Source: Thiohalorhabdus sp. Cl-TMA
GTDB taxonomy: Bacteria > Pseudomonadota > Gammaproteobacteria > Thiohalorhabdales > Thiohalorhabdaceae
Direction: 5' to 3'
DNA length: 64,000 nt
Assembly: GCF_041821045.1 (NCBI RefSeq)
Contig: NZ_JBGUAW010000002.1
Span: forward strand, 62,001 to 126,000
Position 1 is the first letter of the stretch. Each line of letters begins with the position of its first letter. The translations under genes and the position numbers were made by a program. Positions 28,562 through 37,067 of this stretch are shown piece after piece. The notes beneath the pieces were generated by a model, which ran no database searches, had not been told where the DNA came from, and was given only the letters and a program-made list of their open reading frames with translations.

Positions 28562-29533
28562 ATGCCCGATTCCCCATCCGTCGAGGCGGTCCAGGAGCTT
28601 CTGGAAAAGCCCTTCATGGACCTGGTCTACGAGGCGCAGACCGTACACCGCCGGCACTTTCGGCCGGGGGCCGTGCAGGTCAGCAGCCTCCTGTCCGTGA
28701 AGACCGGCGGCTGTCCCGAGGATTGCGGTTATTGCTCCCAGGCCGCCCGCTATCATACGGGCACGGAGCGGGACGGGCTGATGGAGGTGGACCAGGTGCT
28801 GGAGCGGGCCCGCGCCGCCCGGGAGGCGGGTGCCACCCGGTTCTGCCTGAGCGCCGCGTGGCGGGGTCCCAAGGACAAGGATCTGGATCAGGTGGTGGAG
28901 ATGGTGAGCGCGGTGAAGGGCATGGGTATGGAGACCTGCGCCACCCTGGGCATGCTCCGGGACGGACAGGCGGAGCGTCTGGCGGAAGCCGGCCTCGACT
29001 ACTACAACCACAATCTGGATACCTCGCCGGATCATTACGACGAGGTGATCTCCACCCGCACCTACAGCGACCGGCTGGACACCCTGCAGAAGGTGCAGGA
29101 GGCCGGGATGAACGTCTGTTGCGGGGGCATCCTGGGACTCGGGGAGGAGCGCCCCGACCGGGCCGGTCTGATCGCCCAGCTCGCCGCCCTGGAGCCGCAG
29201 CCGCAGAGCGTGCCCATCAACAATCTGGTGCCGGTACCCGGGACGCCCATGGAGGACAACGAGCCGGTGGACGTGGTGGAGTTCATCCGCACCGTGGCCG
29301 CGGCGCGGATTTGTCTGCCCACCTCCTACATCCGCCTCGCTGCCGGGCGGCTCTCCATGAGCGAGGCGGAGCAGGCCTTGTGCTTCATGGCGGGGGCGAA
29401 CTCCATCTTCTACGGCGAGCAGCTCCTCACCACCCCCAATCCGAACGAGAACAGCGACCGCGCCCTCCTCGACAAGCTGGGCATGACCATCGAGGAAGCG
29501 GCCCAGGACTCGCGCGCCGAGTCGGAGGTCTGA
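28562..29533 (+). CDS. bioB: biotin synthase
   Basis: Radical-SAM enzyme inserting sulfur into dethiobiotin, 323 aa. The SAM cluster cysteines are C51, C55 and C58 in [12 protein letters not shown]. The auxiliary cluster region ([33 protein letters not shown]) and [13 protein letters not shown] are conserved. The ribosome-binding site is GGAGG 12 nt before the ATG. The remaining bio genes are not in the window. It is divergent from the PstS-like gene, and a TACAAT hexamer at 28488 may be part of its promoter. Confidence 0.97.
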   Translation: MPDSPSVEAVQELLEKPFMDLVYEAQTVHRRHFRPGAVQVSSLLSVKTGGCPEDCGYCSQAARYHTGTERDGLMEVDQVLERARAAREAGATRFCLSAAWRGPKDKDLDQVVEMVSAVKGMGMETCATLGMLRDGQAERLAEAGLDYYNHNLDTSPDHYDEVISTRTYSDRLDTLQKVQEAGMNVCCGGILGLGEERPDRAGLIAQLAALEPQPQSVPINNLVPVPGTPMEDNEPVDVVEFIRTVAAARICLPTSYIRLAAGRLSMSEAEQALCFMAGANSIFYGEQLLTTPNPNENSDRALLDKLGMTIEEAAQDSRAESEV

Positions 29534-29546
29534 GGCCCCGGCGCCG

Positions 29547-30176
29547 CTATCCGGCGCCTCGCCAGTCCTGGATGCGGGCCATGAGCGACGCCGTATCCAG
29601 GTCCCAGATGGGCTCCCCGGCATAGAGGCTCACCCGGCCGCTGCGCAGGTGCTGATACCAGGCACCGAGGAAATTGCGGTAGGTCTCGTTGACGTACCGG
29701 TCGTTGGCCGCCGCCTCCGGGCCCAGGTAGGCCGGCCCCGAGAGGCTGTCGCCGTGGGCGGCGAGCCGAGGATCCCCGGCCACGGGCTCGGCCTCGGGAT
29801 CGCGCAGCAGGAAGTTGCCGTCCATGTCCAGGCAGACCACGCGGCGCCCCTCGGAGGGGGCCTCGGCCAGGACCCGCTTCAGGGCTTCCCGGTCCGGTAC
29901 CCGCGCCGTTCCCTCCCGGTGGGCGATGGCGTGGATGCCGATCTCGCCCGGAGCGAACGGGCCGCGATCGGGCGCCGCTTCCCATGTAACGCGACCGCGC
30001 CAGTCCTTTTCCACATGGCCCGCCAGCCATCCCTTGGCCTCGGCGGAATCCTTCGTGGTGTAGTCCTCCCCGGCGAGCGGCTCGGCGAACCGGGCCTTGC
30101 GCCAGCTCCCGTCGCTTTGCAGGCGCCAGGTCCGGGTCCCGCTGGGGTTCAGGGCGTCGATGGAATATTTGGGCAT
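29547..30176 (-). CDS. hypothetical protein, 209 aa
   Basis: I do not recognise a family. The start at 30176 (MPKYSIDALNPSGTRTWRL) is preceded by AAGGAAGG on the minus strand. The protein is soluble, with W-rich segments (SDGSWRKARF, AEAKGWLAGHVEKDWRGRVTW), then GEIGIHAIAHREGT, RRVVCLDMDGNFLLRDP and a C-terminal YRNFLGAWYQHLRSGRVSLYAGEP. The end lies 13 bp from the convergent bioB stop. It is probably in one operon with the PP2C phosphatase and hemerythrin genes upstream (73-nt gap). Function unknown. Confidence 0.6.
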   Translation of the reverse strand: MPKYSIDALNPSGTRTWRLQSDGSWRKARFAEPLAGEDYTTKDSAEAKGWLAGHVEKDWRGRVTWEAAPDRGPFAPGEIGIHAIAHREGTARVPDREALKRVLAEAPSEGRRVVCLDMDGNFLLRDPEAEPVAGDPRLAAHGDSLSGPAYLGPEAAANDRYVNETYRNFLGAWYQHLRSGRVSLYAGEPIWDLDTASLMARIQDWRGAG

Positions 30177-30249
30177 GCCGGCCTTCCTTCCGTACTCTCC
30201 GGCGGCCGCCGGATCGCCCGGAGAGCCCCGGGCGGGCGCGGAGGCGCCC

Positions 30250-30948
30250 TCAGGGATGCCGCCGGATGACCACAACGGTGAGATTGTCCTGGAACGGATT
30301 GTCCGCGGCCAGGGCGGCATCCGCCAGGGCCCGGGCCGGATCCGCCGGAGGCATGTCGTCCAGCACTTCGGCGATCCGCTCCTCTCCCAGTGTATCGGTG
30401 AGGCCGTCGCTGCACAGCAGGAAGACCTCGGAGCCCGTTAAGGGGCCCTCCAGGCTGTCCGTCCGGGCCTGCTCCTCGAGACCGGCCGCCTGGGTGAGCA
30501 CGTGTCCATAGGGGTGGTTGCGGGCCTCTCCGGCGCTTATGCGGCCCTGCTCCACCCACTGCTGGACCAGGGTATGGTCCCGGGAAAGCCGCTCCAGACG
30601 CCCGTTGGACCAGCGGTACGCCCGGCTATCCCCGAGCCAGGACAGCTCCCAGCGGTCGGTGTGAAGCCGCAAAGCAACGAGCGTGGTACCCATGTCCGAG
30701 GCCCGGTGCCGCGCCTCCCGCCAGGTGGCGCGGTTGGCGGCGGCCACGGCGCCGGGCAGGTCTTCCCCCTCCAGAACGGCGTGCTTCAAGGCGCGCACGG
30801 CCGTGCGGCTCGCGACTTCGCCGTGGCTATGGCCTCCCATGCCGTCGGCCACCGCCCACAGGCGCAGGTCGGGGGCTTCCAGGAAGCTGTCCTCGTTGGT
30901 GCCGCGTAGTCCGATCTCGGATACCGCGGCGCTGATCCAGGGCTCCAT
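30250..30948 (-). CDS. PP2C-type (PPM) serine/threonine phosphatase
   Basis: Soluble metal-dependent protein phosphatase, 232 aa. The start is at ATG 30948 (MEPWISAAVSEIGLRGTNED). All PPM motifs are visible: RGTNEDSFL, VADGMGGHSHGEVAS (metal-binding Asp and Gly), GTTLVALRL, WLGDSRAYRW, LLCSDGLTDTL and the final FQDNLTVVVI. Small one-domain PP2Cs of this kind often partner Ser/Thr kinases or type VI secretion systems; neither is seen here. A hemerythrin gene ends 17 nt upstream in the same direction. Confidence 0.92.
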   Translation of the reverse strand: MEPWISAAVSEIGLRGTNEDSFLEAPDLRLWAVADGMGGHSHGEVASRTAVRALKHAVLEGEDLPGAVAAANRATWREARHRASDMGTTLVALRLHTDRWELSWLGDSRAYRWSNGRLERLSRDHTLVQQWVEQGRISAGEARNHPYGHVLTQAAGLEEQARTDSLEGPLTGSEVFLLCSDGLTDTLGEERIAEVLDDMPPADPARALADAALAADNPFQDNLTVVVIRRHP

Positions 30949-30965
30949 GATGCGCAGCCACCCGG

Positions 30966-31493
30966 CTAATGCTCGTCGCCGATCCGTTCCCGGTCCGGAC
31001 GGGGGGGAAGGGCCCGTTCCGCCGCCTCCGGGTCCAGGGCGTGGCCGATTCCGTGCTCCGCCTCGGCCAGCAAATCCGCATCCATTTCCGCTTCCAGCTC
31101 CGGGAGCCAGTGGCGCTCCTCGAAGCGGACGTGCGCATTGACGCACTGGCCGAGGCGGAGTGCTTCTTCCCAGGCGCTCTCGATGTCCGCTTGCCGGAGG
31201 CAGCGTCCCAGGCGCTGGGCTACCCGGTGAATGCCCACATGCTCCTGCAGTACCCGGGTCACCAGCGAATCCGTACCGGGACGGTGCCAGCGCCCAAGCA
31301 GCCCTTCCTCCTCGGCGCGGAAGTGCGGCACCAGCTCTACCTCCCAGAAGCGATGGGCGGCCTCCCCCACTACCCGCTTCTCGCCGGGATCGGGGGGCGG
31401 ATCCAGACGCTCCCACTGGCGTAGGGTCTTGGCGAATACCAGGGCGATGTGGTGCTGACGGCTCAGGGGCTGAAGCGGATCGCTGCGGTGCAT
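30966..31493 (-). CDS. hemerythrin domain protein
   Basis: A 175-aa four-helix hemerythrin-like protein that may bind a di-iron centre for O2 or NO sensing. Candidate ligands are the HH pair in SRQHHIALVF, HFRAEEEGLLG, a later EHVGIH segment and HVRFEERHWLPELE. The charged C-terminus is extended. It is followed 17 nt later by a PP2C phosphatase, suggesting a signalling pair. The pattern is the HHE-type rather than the classical bacteriohemerythrin. Confidence 0.8.
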   Translation of the reverse strand: MHRSDPLQPLSRQHHIALVFAKTLRQWERLDPPPDPGEKRVVGEAAHRFWEVELVPHFRAEEEGLLGRWHRPGTDSLVTRVLQEHVGIHRVAQRLGRCLRQADIESAWEEALRLGQCVNAHVRFEERHWLPELEAEMDADLLAEAEHGIGHALDPEAAERALPPRPDRERIGDEH

Positions 31494-31630
31494 GATGCTC
31501 CCCGTGGCAGGCGGTGGGCTCGGTTAGCGCCCTATCATCATTGACTCCAACAGGGCGCGCGGCAAGGATCGGGCGCCCGCGGAGTATGCCAAAATGCGGG
31601 TTCCCTTCCTCAATTCGTCCGGAGGCCTTC

Positions 31631-32425
31631 GTGGACCGCAAGACCCTGTACCGGCACAGTGACGCCGAGGGGACCATCGAGGTGGTCCAGGAGGGGGAAG
31701 CCCGGAGCCTTTACTTCGGCAGCCCGTCCAAGCAGAGCAGCGTCCGCCCGGACGCGCCCCACGCGCTGGTGCTGCCTTATACTCGGACCCTGACCGCGGC
31801 GCTCCTGTTCCGGCCCGATCCGCGGCGCATCCTGCTGGTGGGGCTGGGCGGCGGGGCCCTCGCCCATTTCTTCCTCCATTATTTTCCCCGGGCCTGGGTG
31901 GAGGCGGTGGAGAATCGCGCCCAGGTGGTGGCCGTGGCCCGCGATTTCTTTGCCCTCCCCCTGGAGGATCCGCGCCTGACCATCCACCTCCGCGACGCGG
32001 CATCCTTCCTCGCCGAGCCCGGCACCGCGCCCCGGCGGGGCTGGGACCTGATCGTGGCCGATGCCTACAACGCCGACGGGCCGGAGCAGGCGACCCTGCT
32101 CGCCGAATTCTACGAGCGCTGCTGGCTGGGGCTGCATCCGGAGGGGGTGCTCGCCGCCAACCTCTGGAGCAGCAACCGGCGACGGCTGCGCGGTACCCTG
32201 GGAGCCCTGGAGGAAGTCTACGGAGCGCCCGTTTACCGGCTCCAGGCCCGGGGACGGGCCAATGTCTCCGCCTTCGCCGGACGGGCCCCCCTGCCCGAGA
32301 ATCCCTGGCACGAGCTCACGGACCGCGCCGTCTTCCTCGAGGAGCGTATCGGCCTCGCCTACCGGCGTTATCTCACCGATCTGGCGCCCCATCGCCGGGG
32401 GTGGCTGGATTCCCTCCGGCCCTAG
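31631..32425 (+). CDS. spermidine-synthase-like (class I) methyltransferase-fold protein
   Basis: A 264-aa protein with the spermidine-synthase Rossmann core: RILLVGLGGGALAHFFLHY (SAM site), WVEAVENRAQVVAVARDFF (acidic residue at the end of beta-2) and WDLIVADAYNADGP. The GTG at 31631 is preferred because CGGAGG lies 5 nt upstream. The N-terminal beta-domain (TLYRHSDAEGTIEVVQEGEARSL) is short. The substrate residues of true polyamine synthases are not obvious, so it may be an orphan member. It is divergent from the hemerythrin gene. Confidence 0.75.
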   Translation: MDRKTLYRHSDAEGTIEVVQEGEARSLYFGSPSKQSSVRPDAPHALVLPYTRTLTAALLFRPDPRRILLVGLGGGALAHFFLHYFPRAWVEAVENRAQVVAVARDFFALPLEDPRLTIHLRDAASFLAEPGTAPRRGWDLIVADAYNADGPEQATLLAEFYERCWLGLHPEGVLAANLWSSNRRRLRGTLGALEEVYGAPVYRLQARGRANVSAFAGRAPLPENPWHELTDRAVFLEERIGLAYRRYLTDLAPHRRGWLDSLRP

Positions 32426-32667
32426 CCCAAGGATTCAGACTTATTGATGCAGACCCTGGGCTGGTGCTCCTGTGGTCGCCCTGGTCGGCAGCCGGCGTCG
32501 GGTCAGGATCTGAACCGGGTGACGGAGGCGGCTCTGCCCCTCATGGGGCTCATCGCCGGTGTGGAGGAGCACCGGCTCGAGCAGTCCGTGCGCCCGGAGT
32601 AGGGCATGCGCGCCTTCTTCGGGGCCGCCCGGCCGCGATCCCCGGCCGGGCCTGAGACCGGTCCGGC
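32426..32667. other. 242-bp gap, possible 51-aa frame
   Basis: The only frame worth noting is ATG 32447 to TAG 32602 on the plus strand (MQTLGWCSCGRPGRQPASG, ending EEHRLEQSVRPE). It has no proper ribosome-binding site and no recognisable domain. No clear terminator was found between the plus-strand methyltransferase-like gene and the convergent pepF. Confidence 0.25.
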
Positions 32668-34458
32668 TCAGCCGGTCAGGGTGCCCACCGAATCGGCCAG
32701 CCGCTCGGCGCGCGCCACCATGGAGTCCAGCACCGTCAGGCCGCGGTCCCAGAATCCGGGGTCGGAGAGGTCCAGGCCGAGCCGCCCCACCAGGGCCTCG
32801 GGGCTATCCGAGCCCCCGGCGGCGAGCAGCTCCATGTAGCGCGGCACGAAGTCCGCGCCCTGCTCCCGGTAGCTTTCGTAGAGAGCCAGCGTGAGCAGCT
32901 CGCCGAAGGCATAGGCGTAGACATAGCCCGGCACGTGCAGGAAGTGGGGGATGTAGGACCACCAGGCGCGGTAGTCCTCGGTGAGCACCACGCTGTCCCC
33001 GAACATGGGGCGCTGGGTCTCCATCCAGAGCGCGCCCAGACGCTCCGCGGACAGCTCGCCCTCCTCGCGGCGGGCGGTGTGCGCGGCGTGCTCGAAGCGA
33101 TTCATGGCCACCTGCCGGAACACGGTGGCGAACATCTCCTCCAGCTTGTTGCAAAGCAGCCCGAGTCGGGCCCGCTCGTCCCCCTCCTGCCCCATCAGGT
33201 GCTCGAAGGCCAGCATCTCGCCGAACACCGAGGCGGTCTCGGCGGTGGTGAGCGGTGTGTCGGCGTTGAAGAAGCCCTGTTCGCGCGCCAGGTACTGGTG
33301 GACGCCGTGACCCAGTTCGTGGGCCAGGGTCATGACATCCGAGGGCGTGCCGGTGAAGTTCACCAGCACGTAGGGATGGACGTCCGGTGTGGCGGGGTGG
33401 GAGAAGGCGCCGCCCTGCTTGCCGTCCACCACCGGGGCGTCGATCCAGCCGCGGGCGAAGAACTCCTCGGCGATCTCCCGCATCCGCGGCGAGAAGCCGC
33501 CGAAGGCGCCGAGCACCGTCTCCCGGGCCTCGTCCCAGGAAACCGTGCGCTGGGTGCCGGGCAGCGGCGCGTAGCGGTCGTAGTCGTGCAGGGTGTCGAG
33601 GCCGAGCAGTCGGGCCTTGAGCCGGTAATAGCGCGCCACCAGGTCGTAGCGGTCGGTGACCCGCCCCACCAGGGCCTCCACCATGGCGTCGGAGGCCTCG
33701 TTATCCAGGTTGCGCTCGGTGAGCCAATGCGGGTAGCCGCGCAGGCGGTCCTCGATGGACTTGTCGGAAAGCACGGTGTTGAAGACATGGGTGAGCAGGG
33801 GCAGCTGCGCTTGCAGCCCGGCGGTGAACCCCGCCGCTGCGGCCCGCCGGGTTTCCCGGTCCTCCCGTTTGAGGCGGGAGAGCACCTCCTCCTCGGAGAG
33901 CCGCTCGCCGTCCACCTCGAAGCGCAGCCGAGCGAAGGTCTCGTCGAACAACCGGTTCCAGGCGGAGCGGCTGGTGAGCTGCTTCTCCGCCAGGATCCGT
34001 TCCTCCGGCTCGGAGAGGCGGTAGGGCCGGTACTGGCGGGTGGTCTCCAGGAAGTGGCGGTAGCCGGCCAGGGATGCGTCGGTCAGTAGGGACGCGGCCC
34101 GTTCGTCGTCCACCCCCTGCCATTCGAGCTGGAAGAACAGCACCTGATTGCCGATGGCCGTGGCCCGCTCCTCCACCCGGGTGAGCAGCGCGCCCACCTC
34201 CGGGTCGTCGGTGCGGACGGTGTGCAATAGCTGGATGTAGACCGCCGGCCGGGCCAGCCGCTGCTCCAGGGCCTCAAGCCGGGCCACCGCCTCGGCCAGC
34301 TCCTCCGCGGCCAGCTCGGCGACCCGGCCGTGGTAGGTGGCGCGGAACGCCTCCGCCTCGGCCTCCGCAGCGTCCAGGTCCTGCTGGATAGCCGGATCGT
34401 CCGGCCCGGTGTAGAGATCGGAAAGGTCCCAGCGAACCGCATGCACGTCCGTGGTCAT
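32668..34458 (-). CDS. pepF: oligoendopeptidase F (M3 family)
   Basis: Cytoplasmic zinc metallopeptidase of the M3 family, 596 aa. The ATG at 34458 begins MTTDVHAVRWDLSDLYTGPD. The zinc site is HELGH at residues 380-384 with the third ligand in TTAETASVFGE (about E407). The upstream HPYVLVNFTGTPSDVMTLAH and the C-terminal VPGYVYAYAFGELLTLALYE are family hallmarks. It overlaps the stop of the DUF1841 gene by 4 nt (ATGA), so it is translationally coupled. Confidence 0.95.
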   Translation of the reverse strand: MTTDVHAVRWDLSDLYTGPDDPAIQQDLDAAEAEAEAFRATYHGRVAELAAEELAEAVARLEALEQRLARPAVYIQLLHTVRTDDPEVGALLTRVEERATAIGNQVLFFQLEWQGVDDERAASLLTDASLAGYRHFLETTRQYRPYRLSEPEERILAEKQLTSRSAWNRLFDETFARLRFEVDGERLSEEEVLSRLKREDRETRRAAAAGFTAGLQAQLPLLTHVFNTVLSDKSIEDRLRGYPHWLTERNLDNEASDAMVEALVGRVTDRYDLVARYYRLKARLLGLDTLHDYDRYAPLPGTQRTVSWDEARETVLGAFGGFSPRMREIAEEFFARGWIDAPVVDGKQGGAFSHPATPDVHPYVLVNFTGTPSDVMTLAHELGHGVHQYLAREQGFFNADTPLTTAETASVFGEMLAFEHLMGQEGDERARLGLLCNKLEEMFATVFRQVAMNRFEHAAHTARREEGELSAERLGALWMETQRPMFGDSVVLTEDYRAWWSYIPHFLHVPGYVYAYAFGELLTLALYESYREQGADFVPRYMELLAAGGSDSPEALVGRLGLDLSDPGFWDRGLTVLDSMVARAERLADSVGTLTG

Positions 34459-34907
34459 TGCGCGGGTCCTCCCTTGTCGCGGGCCAGGCGCTGGATGCAT
34501 TCCAGATAGCCCTGCTCGTCGGGCTGGCCGCCCGACCGCTGTGCCTCCCAGAGGGATCGGCCCAGGCATTCCATGATCTCGTGCTCCGCGGCATGGGTGT
34601 CCCCCATGCCGGCCGCCAGCCGCTGGTAGGCCTCCCGGATCCCCTGGGGCCGGTCCGTGCCCACCTGTTCGGCGATGGCGATGTGCATGCCCATGTGCAG
34701 GAAGGGATTGGTCTCGCCGCTCTCCGGGGTCCACTCGTAGTCGGCGTAGCCTTCGCGGTCGCCCACCACCCGGTGGTACTCGGGGTGGCGATGAAGCACG
34801 TCGATCACCAGCTGCTCGCCGGGCTCGAGGGGCTCGCCCTTGTGGAATTTCTCCCAGGAGCGGAAGAACACCTCGCGGGTCTCGGAACGGTCGTTGCCGA
34901 ATAGCAT
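34455..34907 (-). CDS. DUF1841 family protein
   Basis: A 150-aa soluble protein matching DUF1841: MLFGNDRSETREVFFRSWEKF, LEPGEQLVIDVLHRHPEYH, NPFLHMGMHIAIAEQV and HEIMECLGRSLWEAQRSG. The family is common in beta- and gammaproteobacteria and has no assigned function. It is coupled to pepF by a 4-nt overlap. A degenerate copy of the CGCCAAGG repeat lies between its start and nth. Confidence 0.85.
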   Translation of the reverse strand: MLFGNDRSETREVFFRSWEKFHKGEPLEPGEQLVIDVLHRHPEYHRVVGDREGYADYEWTPESGETNPFLHMGMHIAIAEQVGTDRPQGIREAYQRLAAGMGDTHAAEHEIMECLGRSLWEAQRSGGQPDEQGYLECIQRLARDKGGPAQ

Positions 34908-34989
34908 AGGGGGTCCTTGTTCGCGTTTCCGCGGGTCTAAAAAGGTCTTGGAGTATGAGAATCCGTGCCCGGGACCGAGGTTCCGAGGC

Positions 34990-35050
34990 TTTTTGGTCTT
35001 TTCCTTGGCGTGTGGTGGCGCTCTTGGTGGTTTGGCGTTGTGGTTTTGTC
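34990..35050. repeat. dispersed CGCCAAGG repeat, degenerate copy E
   Basis: On the plus strand CCTTGGCG (35003-35010) is followed by spaced variants (GGTGGCGCTCTTGGTGG, TTTGGCGTTG). On the minus strand these read as CGCCAA-type units like copies A to D. No clean second arm is present. It lies between the DUF1841 gene and nth. Confidence 0.45.
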
Positions 35051-35052
35051 GT

Positions 35053-35727
35053 TCACGAGGCCGCCGATTCGGCGTACTCCTCCTTCTCCGGCCACAGGCA
35101 CAGGTCGTACACCCGGCACTGCGCGCACTTGGGACGGCGGGCGGTGCAGGTATAGCGCCCGTGCAGGATCAGCCAATGGTGGGCGTGGCGCTTGTAGGCG
35201 GCCGGCAGAATGGCCTCCAGGGCCCGCTCGACGGCGGTGACGTTCTTGCCCGGGGCCAGGCCGGTGCGGTTGGAGACCCGGAATATGTGCGTGTCCACTG
35301 CGATGGTGGGATGGCCGAAGGCGGTATTGAGGATCACGTTGGCCGTCTTGCGGCCCACCCCCGGCAACCGTTCCAGGGCCGCCCGCTCCTCCGGCACCCC
35401 GCCGCCGTATTCCTCCACCAGGATGCGCGAGGCCTCCGCCAGATTCTTGGCCTTGTTGTTGAACAGGCCCAGGGTGCGGATATAGTCGCGGATGCCTTCC
35501 TCGCCCAGCGCGAGCATGGCCTCCGGGGTGCTGGCCACCGGGAACAGCTTCTCCGTGGCCTTGTTGACGCCCACGTCGGTGCTCTGGGCGGAGAGGCTCA
35601 CCGCCACCAGCAGCTCGAAGGGCGTGGAGTAATTGAGCTCGGTGGTGGGGGTGGGATCCGTTTCCGCAAGGCGGGCGATGAAGGCCTCGGCTTCCTCGGC
35701 GGTCATGGCGCGGGGGGCGTCGGACAT
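35053..35727 (-). CDS. nth: endonuclease III
   Basis: DNA glycosylase/AP lyase for oxidised pyrimidines, 224 aa. The ATG at 35727 begins MSDAPRAMTAEEAEAF; 35706 is an alternative start. The helix-hairpin-helix is LERLPGVGRKTANVILN with the catalytic Lys, and VDTHIFRVSNR carries the catalytic Asp. The 4Fe-4S ligands follow the C-x6-C-x2-C-x5-C spacing in CTARRPKCAQCRVYDLC. Confidence 0.96.
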   Translation of the reverse strand: MSDAPRAMTAEEAEAFIARLAETDPTPTTELNYSTPFELLVAVSLSAQSTDVGVNKATEKLFPVASTPEAMLALGEEGIRDYIRTLGLFNNKAKNLAEASRILVEEYGGGVPEERAALERLPGVGRKTANVILNTAFGHPTIAVDTHIFRVSNRTGLAPGKNVTAVERALEAILPAAYKRHAHHWLILHGRYTCTARRPKCAQCRVYDLCLWPEKEEYAESAAS

Positions 35728-35819
35728 GCGGTCGTATTCCGGTTGCTGTGCGGCTGGAGAGCCAGGGAAAAAGCGGGCGGCCCTGGGGCCGCCCGTGCGC
35801 GGTTTCCCGGGATGCCGCC

Positions 35820-36239
35820 TCAGGTATGGCGATACGCGGGGATGTCGTCGGTTTCCGCGCGTCCGCGCTCCGCCACCCGGCCGTCGAGCTCGGTCACCTT
35901 CTCCGCGTGGCGCCGGGCGAAATCCTCCTTGTCGGCATCGGACATGGCGAGATAGGCAGTCTTGCCGATGAAGTTGCCCAGGTCGGCGGCGCGCACTGCC
36001 CACTTGTGGCCGTGGAGGTGGAAGTCCTCGCCGTGGTGCTGGCCGTGCGGGTAGTGCTGGAAGGTGGGGCCGAAGGCGGCCTTGAGGCCGTTGTCCTTTT
36101 CCATCCGCTCCAGGATGAAATCGAACAGGAAGCGGTAATACGCCTCCTCCAGCTCCTCGTCGAAGCCGTGGTATTCGAAGAAGCTATGCATGGCATTGCG
36201 GTCAACGCGCTTCTCGAAAGGCAGCTCGTGTCCGCTCAT
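35820..36239 (-). CDS. hypothetical histidine-rich protein, 139 aa
   Basis: I do not recognise this protein. It is soluble and mostly helical (FEYHGFDEELEEAYYRFLFDFILERM) with a His-rich stretch at about residues 81-97 (FQHYPHGQHHGEDFHLHGHKW). That stretch could bind metal, but no ligand pattern is diagnostic. The C-terminal half has IGKTAYLAMSDADKEDFARRH. It is downstream of ptsH on the same strand after 130 nt. The ATG at 36239 has an AAGGAAAG-type ribosome-binding site. Confidence 0.65.
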   Translation of the reverse strand: MSGHELPFEKRVDRNAMHSFFEYHGFDEELEEAYYRFLFDFILERMEKDNGLKAAFGPTFQHYPHGQHHGEDFHLHGHKWAVRAADLGNFIGKTAYLAMSDADKEDFARRHAEKVTELDGRVAERGRAETDDIPAYRHT

Positions 36240-36369
36240 GGGTCTTTCCTTGTTGCTGGTTTGCCGCTGGTTACAAACCCGGTCATTCCGATATTTCGGG
36301 GCGAGACGTACCCGATGGGGCTGCCTTTATCAAGGGTTCCACCGGGCGACGTTTTCAGCCCTTTCTTAT

Positions 36370-36639
36370 TCATTCCCCCTCGCCGAACCGGTCCTCCACC
36401 AGCTCGGAGATGGCCTCGGCGGCGGCTTCCTCGTCCGGCCCCTCTACGGTCAGCTCGAGCTCCGTGCCACGGCTGGCCCCGAGCATCATGACCCCCATGA
36501 TGCTCTTGCCGGAGACCGTCTGGCCGTCGCGGCTCAGGTTGACCTCCGATTCGTAGGAGGAGGCCAGGGAGACCAGCTTGGAGGCCGCCCGCGCATGCAG
36601 GCCCAGCTTGTTTATGATATCGAGCTGGCGTTGGATCAT
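36370..36639 (-). CDS. ptsH: phosphocarrier protein HPr (NPr-like)
   Basis: Small phosphocarrier, 89 aa. The phosphorylatable His15 is in KLGLHARAAS, and Ser46 (target of HPr kinase) is in SGKSIMGVMML. Both sites are intact, consistent with the hprK gene upstream in the same run. It overlaps the EIIA gene by 4 nt (ATGA). No ptsI lies downstream, unlike most ptsH loci. Confidence 0.96.
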   Translation of the reverse strand: MIQRQLDIINKLGLHARAASKLVSLASSYESEVNLSRDGQTVSGKSIMGVMMLGASRGTELELTVEGPDEEAAAEAISELVEDRFGEGE

Positions 36640-37067
36640 GGACGCCCCGGCGGCGAGTACTGCAGCGATCGGCTGCGGCCGAGCACGATCCCTTCCCAGC
36701 CCCCCTCCAGGGCCTTCTGGACCTGCTCCTCCAGGGGGCGGGAGCGGTAGGTGAGCAGGCGGACCAGCATGGGTAGATTAACGCCCGCGATCACCTCCAC
36801 CCGGCCCGGGTCGAGGAAGTCCATTCCCAGGTTGGCGGGGGTGCCGCCGTACATGTCCGTGAGGATGATGGTGCCGTCCTCCGTGCGTACCTCGTCGAGC
36901 GCGGCGAGGATGCGCTCGCGGGCCTCCTCGTAGGGGGACTCCGGGCCGATGTCCACGCCGGCGAGGGCGGGCTCTTCACGGCCCATGATGTGCTGGGCGG
37001 CCCGGATCATCTCATGGGCAAGATACTGATGCGCGATTATCAGAATTCCAGCCATGGGCGGTGTCAT
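36636..37067 (-). CDS. PTS EIIA component, mannose (ManX) family
   Basis: A 143-aa EIIA domain. It starts at ATG 37067 (MTPPMAGILIIAHQYLAHEM), overlapping the rapZ stop by 4 nt (ATGA). The active His is H13 in the IIAHQ motif. TIILTDMYGGTPANLG and VEVIAGVNLPMLVRLLTYR are typical of the fold. No EIIB, EIIC or EIID of a mannose permease is encoded here, so the role is probably regulatory (phosphate acceptor from HPr). Confidence 0.92.
   Translation of the reverse strand: MTPPMAGILIIAHQYLAHEMIRAAQHIMGREEPALAGVDIGPESPYEEARERILAALDEVRTEDGTIILTDMYGGTPANLGMDFLDPGRVEVIAGVNLPMLVRLLTYRSRPLEEQVQKALEGGWEGIVLGRSRSLQYSPPGRP

Noticed and set aside
32447-32602. 51-codon frame downstream of the methyltransferase-like gene
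   Set aside because: No ribosome-binding site at a proper distance and no domain; kept only as a low-confidence note.
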